DNA from: Micromonospora gifhornensis | GTDB lineage: Bacteria; Actinomycetota; Actinomycetes; Mycobacteriales; Micromonosporaceae | DNA length: 64,000 nt | Assembly: GCF_016863515.1 (NCBI RefSeq) | Contig: NZ_BOPA01000026.1 | Span: 115,604 to 179,603 of the forward strand | Reading direction: 5' to 3' | The notes under the pieces: model-generated | What the model was told of the DNA's origin: nothing | The model's input: the letters and a program-made list of their open reading frames with translations, nothing else | Databases searched by the model: none | Program-made: the position numbers and the translations under genes | In this document: piece after piece, positions 59,100-64,000 of the stretch | How the letters are laid out: each line of letters opens with the position of its first letter | Numbering within the stretch: position 1 is the stretch's first letter

Positions 59100-59585
59100 C
59101 TACAACTCGCCTCGGGCCTCACGCGCGACCAGCTCCAACACGGCGATCACCGTGCCGGCACCCACGATCTCGCCCTGGGAGACGAGCTGCCGTGCCTCCT
59201 CCAACGGAATCCAGGCGACCTGCTCGGCCTCGTTGACATCCACCGGAGCACCGATGTGCTCAGCGCTCCTGGCAAGGAACAGCAGGTTCTCCGCGTCCGC
59301 GGTCGCCACCCACGGCTGAAACGCCAACAACGGCTCCACCACACCCGGACGCCACCCGGTCTCCTCTTCAACCTCCCGGACCGCACACGCCGCCGGATCC
59401 TCACCCTCATCGACGTAGCCGCCCGGCAGCTCCCACACCCACCGGTCGAACACGAACCGGTGCCGCCGCATCAGCAACAGCCGCCCCTGACCGTCAAGCA
59501 CCGCCACCATCGCTGACCGAGGCGCCCGAATCACGTACTGCTCAAACCGCACCCCATCCGGCAACTCCACATCGGCGATGCTCAA
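59100..59585 (-). CDS. Nudix hydrolase (Pif-like), 5' end possibly damaged
   Basis: 161 residues from TTG 59585. The Nudix box G-x5-E-x7-REVEEETGW is intact at residues 55-77. ELPDGVRFEQYVIRAPRSAMVAVLDGQGRLLLMRRHRF is typical of Nudix proteins on pSAM2-like elements, where Pif blocks redundant transfer. Homologues usually have about 20 more N-terminal residues; here a TAG lies 15 bases upstream in frame, while a neighbouring frame encodes GRRVDAVDDSW then a stop, which looks like the missing start. A small indel may have truncated it. Confidence 0.8.
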   Translation of the reverse strand: MSIADVELPDGVRFEQYVIRAPRSAMVAVLDGQGRLLLMRRHRFVFDRWVWELPGGYVDEGEDPAACAVREVEEETGWRPGVVEPLLAFQPWVATADAENLLFLARSAEHIGAPVDVNEAEQVAWIPLEEARQLVSQGEIVGAGTVIAVLELVAREARGEL

Positions 59586-60263
59586 CCGAGCCCCCGACTA
59601 CCATCCACCACCCGCTCACCATGAATCGTCCACCGCGTCGACCCGACGTCCTGTCCCTCCACCATCCGGCCAGTATCCGACCAACGGCACGGAACCGCTG
59701 CCGCACAGCACTCCGCCAACTAGGTTCCGTGCGTGACGACCCCGCGGCCTCCGGGCGTTGCGGGCAGCGGCGCACACGCCTCGCTGCCCGAGGCACTGCA
59801 GGTTCCGGCAGTCGCCCCGCGAGTCGGGCTGATAAGCGGCGACGACGTCGAGGGTCATCCGCCACAGCAGCGGATCGTCACATCGTCAGGGATGACAGCC
59901 AGGCGGCCGATGTCCCCGCCCAACCCGGACGGGGCACTCACGATGAACAACCACCGGTTCGCACAATGGTGCGGTCGGTGGGCCGCCAGGGACTCGAACC
60001 CTGACCCTCTCTGGCGAGGCCTCGATCATCTGTAATCGGCGGATCGACCTGCTGACCTGGCTGAAGTCTTGCGTTGCCTTACAGCGGTTGACGGTCCTTC
60101 TCGGCGTGAGGTGTGCCCGGCTTGTGCCCGATGATCTCGCAAGCCGCTTACCGCATCTTGCTGACGTTGGGCGGCACACCGTCACATCTCTCGCCGGCGG
60201 GCCCGTACCCCTGGCTGTCGCTGGCCGTGCTGGATGATGATCGACCAACTACGATTCGATGTC
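59586..60263. other. Gene-poor stretch with an att-like site
   Basis: About 680 bases in which I see no convincing gene; short open frames lack homology. It holds the probable lost 5' part of the Nudix gene at its left end and the second tRNA-Lys-derived repeat at 59977-60004. TACGAT at 60250-60255 is a -10 candidate for the next gene. Confidence 0.5.
59977..60004 (-). repeat. 28 bp exact copy of the tRNA-Lys 3' end (att site)
   Basis: 28 bases identical to 60998-61025, covering the acceptor 3' strand and T-arm of tRNA-Lys plus two flanking bases, in the same orientation. Only the 3' end is present, so it is not a functional tRNA; this is the signature of site-specific integration into a tRNA gene. 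Confidence 0.88.
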
Positions 60264-60665
60264 ATGTCTGTGGATCGTGACGAAGAGATCATCGCCGCCT
60301 ACGCGGCCGGGCAAGACCTCGGGCATATCGAGCGACGCTTTGGCATCTCAGCCGACGAAATCCGCAGGATCGTCGCGACGGAGACGGAAATCAAGGTTGC
60401 GACCGACAAACGACCCAGTGCGCAACGGCCACGGGTCACACCGTTGGGCGCAGCGGGCATCGTCCTGATAGCGATTGGCCTCGTTGGTCCCTGTGCGGGA
60501 GGCATCTTGTGGCTCGCCGTCTACTACCTCTCTGAGACGGCGTACCCGGTCTCTTCCTGGCAGGAGGGAAATCTGGCAGTAGGCCTCAGCGGAATGTGTG
60601 CGGGCTCCGTCCTGACGGTGACCGGTGTGGTCCTACTACTGGTAGCCCGCAGCCAGCGACGGTGA
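60264..60665 (+). CDS. Small membrane protein with N-terminal helix-turn-helix
   Basis: 133 residues from ATG 60264 (an ATG 10 codons upstream is possible). Residues 6-40 (EEIIAAYAAGQDLGHIERRFGISADEIRRIVA) look like a sigma-70-region-4/transposase-type helix-turn-helix. Two TM helices follow (GAAGIVLIAIGLVGPCAGGILWL and GMCAGSVLTVTGVVLLLVA). It is the only gene between the second att-like repeat and tRNA-Lys. A membrane-tethered DNA-binding role is possible but unproven. Confidence 0.7.
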   Translation: MSVDRDEEIIAAYAAGQDLGHIERRFGISADEIRRIVATETEIKVATDKRPSAQRPRVTPLGAAGIVLIAIGLVGPCAGGILWLAVYYLSETAYPVSSWQEGNLAVGLSGMCAGSVLTVTGVVLLLVARSQRR

Positions 60666-60999
60666 TGGTTGACGGAGGACCGGCGAACTCTGGCAGGTGG
60701 CGTTGCTGTCGCCACCTCCTAGACGGAGATTGGGAACTCGTCTCAGCCTGGCGGGCGCCCGTGGTGGCCTCCTGTTCTTGCAGTCGGCCGCGACCACGTG
60801 AAATCGTCCAGCCATGTCGATGGCGGAAACCTACGTCGCCGAAGAAAGACCGGCCACGCGGCCTGGTCGGTGGCCTCCTGCGACAGGCAGGCAGTGAGCG
60901 ACCGGAAGCTCCCGCCAACCAAGATCGGAGCTGAGTTGTGCCCTCGTCGTGCCCGATGATCTTCACTCGGCGTTAGCGCAGCTCATCGGCGGTGTGTGG
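60666..60999. other. Non-coding stretch downstream of tRNA-Lys
   Basis: 334 bases between the HTH membrane protein and the 3' end of tRNA-Lys. Open frames exist on both strands but none shows a ribosome-binding site or family features. Confidence 0.45.
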
Positions 61000-61071
61000 T
61001 GGGCCGCCAGGGACTCGAACCCTGAACCTATGGATTAAAAGTCCACAGCTCTGCCATTGAGCTAGCGGCCC
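61000..61071 (-). tRNA. tRNA-Lys (TTT)
   Basis: 72 bases on the minus strand. Acceptor GGGCCGC/GCGGCCC, D-arm AGCTCAATGGCAGAGC, anticodon loop CTTTTAA with TTT, T-arm CAGGGTTCGAGTCCCTG, discriminator A. Its 3' end is duplicated at 59977 and, degenerately, at 57076, marking it as an integration target. Confidence 0.97.
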
Positions 61072-61250
61072 GCGGCCCACAGGCTACCTGACCCCCGTGG
61101 CCCGGCGCGCGATGCTCAGGCCCTCCAGGCACGCACCCCGACCGCCGATCAGTTCCGACGGAAGCCACCCCAAGGACGGCGACGCCTTCGGCGATTCGCA
61201 TCCGGCTGGCAGGATCGGGCCGTCGGCACTGCGACACGGGGAGGGTGAGC

Positions 61251-61645
61251 ATGCCGGAGTCGATCCGCGTCGTCGTACTGGCTGGGGCGACGTTCAGTAC
61301 CGGGCTGGTGGCCGGGCTGTTCTTCGCGTACGCCTGCTCGGTGATGCCGGGTCTGGGGGCGACCGACGATCGGACCTTGATCGGTGCCATGCAATCGATC
61401 AACCGCAAGATCCTCAACGGTTGGTTGTGGCACTGATCTGCCATTCGATCACCTTCGCTGTAACGATGCGGTCGAACGTGCCGCTCAACGATCAGTTGGA
61501 CGCCGCCAGGTCGGTCGACGGGACCACCGACCTGGCGGCGATCCGACGTCGGTTCGAGGGGCCCTGGGTGCGGTGGAACCTGGTCCGGACGGTCAGTTCG
61601 GGCGCCGCCTTCGCCTGCCTGATCGGTGCCCTGCTCACCCGGTGA
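61251..61645 (+). pseudogene. DUF1772 membrane protein, internally deleted and frameshifted
   Basis: The first part from ATG 61251 (VVVLAGATFSTGLVAGLFFAYACSVMPGLG, then TDDRTLIGAMQSINRKILNGW) is the N-terminal half of a DUF1772/anthrone-oxygenase-like protein and stops at 61436. The C-terminal part (ICHSITFAVTMRSNVPLNDQLDAA, RRFEGPWVRWNLVRTVSSGAAF) continues in another frame to 61645. The middle membrane helices expected between NGW and the ITF helix are missing, so a deletion with loss of frame occurred about 61430. GGGGAGGG precedes the start. Confidence 0.75.
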
Positions 61646-61708
61646 GGTCTCCGGAAGACGCCGGCACGGCGCGTGGTTGGAAAGCCACTTAACGGGTACG
61701 GACCGGGC

Positions 61709-62791
61709 ATGCGCATCGTGGTGGTGGGGGCGAGCGGGAACATGGGTACGGCGCTGCTGCGCCGGTTGCGGCGCGAGCGCGACGTCCAGGTGGTGGGGGT
61801 GGCGCGGCGGCTGCCCCATGCGGGGGCCGGTGAGCCGTACGACGGGGTGCGGTGGCACTCGTGTGACATCGGTCTGCCGGGTGCAGCGGACGAGTTGACC
61901 GGGGTCTTCGCCGGTGCCGATGCGGTGGTGCACCTGGCCTGGCAGATTCAGCCCAGCCACGACCAGCACGTGTTACGCCGGACCAACGTGGACGGCAGCC
62001 GGGCGGTGGTCGACGCGGTGTTGCGGGCTGGGGTGCCGGCTCTGGTGTACGCCTCGTCGGTCGGCACGTACGCGCCGGGGCCGAAGAACGCGCCGGTGAG
62101 CGAGCGCTGGCCTGCGACCGGGGTGGTCGAATCGTCGTACAGCCGGGACAAGGCGGCGGTGGAGGAGATGCTCGACGGGATCGAGCGGACCCATCCGGGG
62201 TTGCGGGTGGTGCGGCTGCGGCCCGGGCTGATCTTTCAGCGGGAGGCGGGCACCGAGATCGCCCGGTACTTCCTCGGGCCGCTGGTGCCGGTGCGGCTGC
62301 TGCGGTACGGGCGGCTGCCGCTGGTGCCGGCCAACCGGCGGCTGCGGATGCAGGCGGTGCACGCCGACGACGTGGCTGACGCGTACGCCCGGACGATCCT
62401 GGGTGATGTGCGCGGTGCCTTCAACGTCGCCGCGGACCCGGTGCTGACCCCGGAGCTGGTGGCCCGGCACTTCCACGGCTGGACGGTGCCGGTGGCCGCC
62501 CCGGTGCTGCGCGCCGCCGCGGCGCTGACCTGGCGGACCCGGCTGCAACCGATCGACGCCGGCTGGGTGGAGCTGGCGATGAACGTACCGCTGATGTCCA
62601 GCCACCGGGCCGAGACCGAGCTGGGCTGGCGGCCCCGGGTCAACGCGGTCGACGCCCTCAAGGAACTCGTCGCCGGCATGGCCGAACGTGCCCACACCGA
62701 CAGCCCGCCGCTGTCCGCCACACCCACCCTGCCCGGTCGCCCGGCCGGACTCGTCCGGGCCCGCCCGGCCGGTCACAGCAACCCTTACTGA
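61709..62791 (+). CDS. NAD-dependent epimerase/dehydratase (extended SDR)
   Basis: 360 residues from ATG 61709 (earlier in-frame starts lack homology). MRIVVVGASGNMGTALLRRL is the Rossmann glycine motif; VVHLAWQIQPSHD, YASSVGTYAPGPKN and the YSRDKAAVEEML segment carry the Ser/Tyr-x3-Lys catalytic set. C-terminal half has the substrate domain and a Pro/Arg-rich tail. Probably acts on a nucleotide sugar or similar; substrate not evident. Confidence 0.88.
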   Translation: MRIVVVGASGNMGTALLRRLRRERDVQVVGVARRLPHAGAGEPYDGVRWHSCDIGLPGAADELTGVFAGADAVVHLAWQIQPSHDQHVLRRTNVDGSRAVVDAVLRAGVPALVYASSVGTYAPGPKNAPVSERWPATGVVESSYSRDKAAVEEMLDGIERTHPGLRVVRLRPGLIFQREAGTEIARYFLGPLVPVRLLRYGRLPLVPANRRLRMQAVHADDVADAYARTILGDVRGAFNVAADPVLTPELVARHFHGWTVPVAAPVLRAAAALTWRTRLQPIDAGWVELAMNVPLMSSHRAETELGWRPRVNAVDALKELVAGMAERAHTDSPPLSATPTLPGRPAGLVRARPAGHSNPY

Positions 62792-62796
62792 CGGGG

Positions 62797-64000
62797 TCAG
62801 CGCAGGGTGGAGCGGGTGAATGCGGGCTTGCCGGAGCCCAGGTAGAAGATGCCCGGGTAGGTCTCGAAGCCGTGGCTGGGGTTGCGGCGCAGGGTCGAAT
62901 CCTCGATGCGGAGCGTGCCGGTGCGGTTGTTGCTGACGAAGAAGATCGCGCCGCCGCCCTCCTTCGCGTCGTTGCCCTCGATGGTGGTGCCGGCGATGCG
63001 TACCGAGAACTCCTTGCCGTCGCAGTAGATCGCGCCGCCGCTGCCGCCGCCCGGGGTGCCGGAACGGGCCGGGTTGGCTCCCTCGCCGACCGCCGCGTTG
63101 TCGCGCAACGTGCTGTTGAGTACCACCCAGGAGACACCGATGCTGCTCAGCGCGCCGCCGTTGGCGCAGGAGCCGCCGACGAAGGTGCTGCCGACCACGT
63201 ACACCGGCTGGTCGTCGTGCTGGTCGAGGACCCGGATGGCGGCGCCACCCAGGTCCGGGCCCCTCCGGTCGCAGCGGTTGTCGACGAAGCGCGAGTTGAC
63301 CACCTTGAACCGGCCGCCCCGGACGAAGATCGCCCCACCGCCGCCGCCGTCGGTGCGCTGGCCGGTGGCGTCGCCGTCGGCGAAGGTCAGGTTCTGCACG
63401 GTCAGCCGGGGATGGTCCTGGTTCTGGCAGTGCGAGGTGGTCCAGCCCTGCAACGCGTCGCAGGTGTTCATGTAAAGGATGCGGCGTCGGCCCTGACCGC
63501 TGAGGGTGACCTTGCCGCCGCCGTCGAGGACCACCTGCGGGCCGTTGGCGTTGCGCACCTTGGCCGTCGCCGTCATCTTGATGGTCACCGGGTCGGGGCC
63601 GCAGTCGAAGGTGATGATGCCGCCGGCCGCCACCGCCCGGACCACCGCCGCCGAGGTGCAGCTGGCCGGGGTGCCGGTGCCGACCGTACGGGTCGGCCGC
63701 GAGGTGTCCACCGCCCGTCCCGCCGCCGGCACGGCCACCGCACCGCCTGACGGTTTGCGGCCACCGCCGGTGGGTGTCGCCGAGGGCACCGCGCTGGCGC
63801 TGCGGGAGGGGCTGGCGCTGGCCGTCTGCGGCACGTCCTGCTCGCCCTGCTCGGCGGCGACCGCGCTCGGTGTGTCGGGTGCCGCGTCGACCGCCGGTGG
63901 TTGGCCGCTGCGCGGATCGGCGCTGGGCACGGACGGCCCACAGGCGGACAGGACGGTGACTGTGACGCCGAGTACGACCACGGCGGGGGATCTCAGAGGG
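62797..64000 (-). CDS. Lipoprotein with right-handed beta-helix repeats, 5' end outside window
   Basis: About 400 residues visible. The reading frame stays open to the window edge (PLRSPAVVVLGVTVTVLSAC), so the true start lies beyond 64000; GTG 63981 is internal to the signal peptide. Lipobox VLSAC, then about 80 residues of Ala/Pro/Ser linker, then a pectate-lyase-like beta-helix with rungs such as RLTVQNLTFADGDA, GGAIFVRGGRFKVVNSRFVDN, GGALSSIGVSWVVLNSTLRDN and GGAIFFVSNNRTGTLRIEDSTL. Likely binds or cleaves polysaccharide at the surface; no catalytic residues identified. Confidence 0.85.
   Translation of the reverse strand, partial: PLRSPAVVVLGVTVTVLSACGPSVPSADPRSGQPPAVDAAPDTPSAVAAEQGEQDVPQTASASPSRSASAVPSATPTGGGRKPSGGAVAVPAAGRAVDTSRPTRTVGTGTPASCTSAAVVRAVAAGGIITFDCGPDPVTIKMTATAKVRNANGPQVVLDGGGKVTLSGQGRRRILYMNTCDALQGWTTSHCQNQDHPRLTVQNLTFADGDATGQRTDGGGGGAIFVRGGRFKVVNSRFVDNRCDRRGPDLGGAAIRVLDQHDDQPVYVVGSTFVGGSCANGGALSSIGVSWVVLNSTLRDNAAVGEGANPARSGTPGGGSGGAIYCDGKEFSVRIAGTTIEGNDAKEGGGAIFFVSNNRTGTLRIEDSTLRRNPSHGFETYPGIFYLGSGKPAFTRSTLR

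Noticed and set aside
59977..60004. Possible second tRNA-Lys gene
   Set aside because: Only the 3' acceptor strand and T-arm are present; D-arm and anticodon arm are missing, so it is an att-type fragment.
59733..60035. 100-codon open frame in the element zone
   Set aside because: No family features or ribosome-binding site, and it reads through the att-like repeat; treated as chance.

Overview
The window is high-GC (roughly 70-72 % by eye) actinobacterial chromosome. BldC with a BldD-type box upstream, a DUF3073 protein, a valine dehydrogenase / unknown gene / bldC neighbourhood like that of Streptomyces, many GTG and leaderless starts, F420-type PPOX proteins and family-specific intergenic repeats point to a filamentous actinomycete. 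Micromonosporaceae, probably Micromonospora, is the best guess (inference; no 16S rRNA is present).

Layout. 0-3.7 kb: a high-molecular-weight FabG and a divergent FadA2-type thiolase, then a lipoprotein. 3.9-18.6 kb: an Abi/HEPN protein and a dispersed purine block (purB; purS-purQ-purL plus a ComB-like phosphatase; a sterol-carrier-like gene with purF and purM), interrupted by a secreted trypsin and a membrane protein with a long GYGQ-rich tail. 18.7-20.2 kb: a compact RiPP cluster, a radical SAM/SPASM maturase overlapping a precursor that ends in four aromatic-X-X motifs (triceptide/cyclophane type). 20.2-23.4 kb: DUF3073, vdh, an unknown conserved gene and bldC. 23.4-30.8 kb: PPOX, methyltransferase, beta-oxidation pair, an apparently circularly permuted type I solute-binding lipoprotein, SRPBCC protein, tRNA-Glu/Asp/Phe, polysaccharide deacetylase. 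30.9-36.2 kb: carotenoid locus (crtE-crtI-idi-litR divergent from crtB) with a MerR/B12 light-sensor-like regulator and a shared palindromic promoter. 36.4-48 kb: Rieske protein and a large Tad/Flp pilus operon with a divergent prepilin peptidase. 48-56.2 kb: GH65 phosphorylase, GNAT, small unknowns, a TetR/FAD-monooxygenase pair and a large surface protein. 56.2-61.1 kb: a VapBC-type pair, then a degraded integrative-element zone with three copies of the tRNA-Lys 3' end (57.08, 59.98 and 61.0 kb). 61-64 kb: a broken DUF1772 gene, an epimerase and a beta-helix lipoprotein cut by the window end.

Two intergenic repeat families recur: a 73-74 bp element with GTCGATCTTGCACTTTC-type inverted ends (three copies, inside C-rich/G-rich flanks) and a 54 bp element (two copies, opposite orientation). 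Strong hairpins separate most transcription units. All functional calls come from reading the translated sequence and remembered family features; no search was run.
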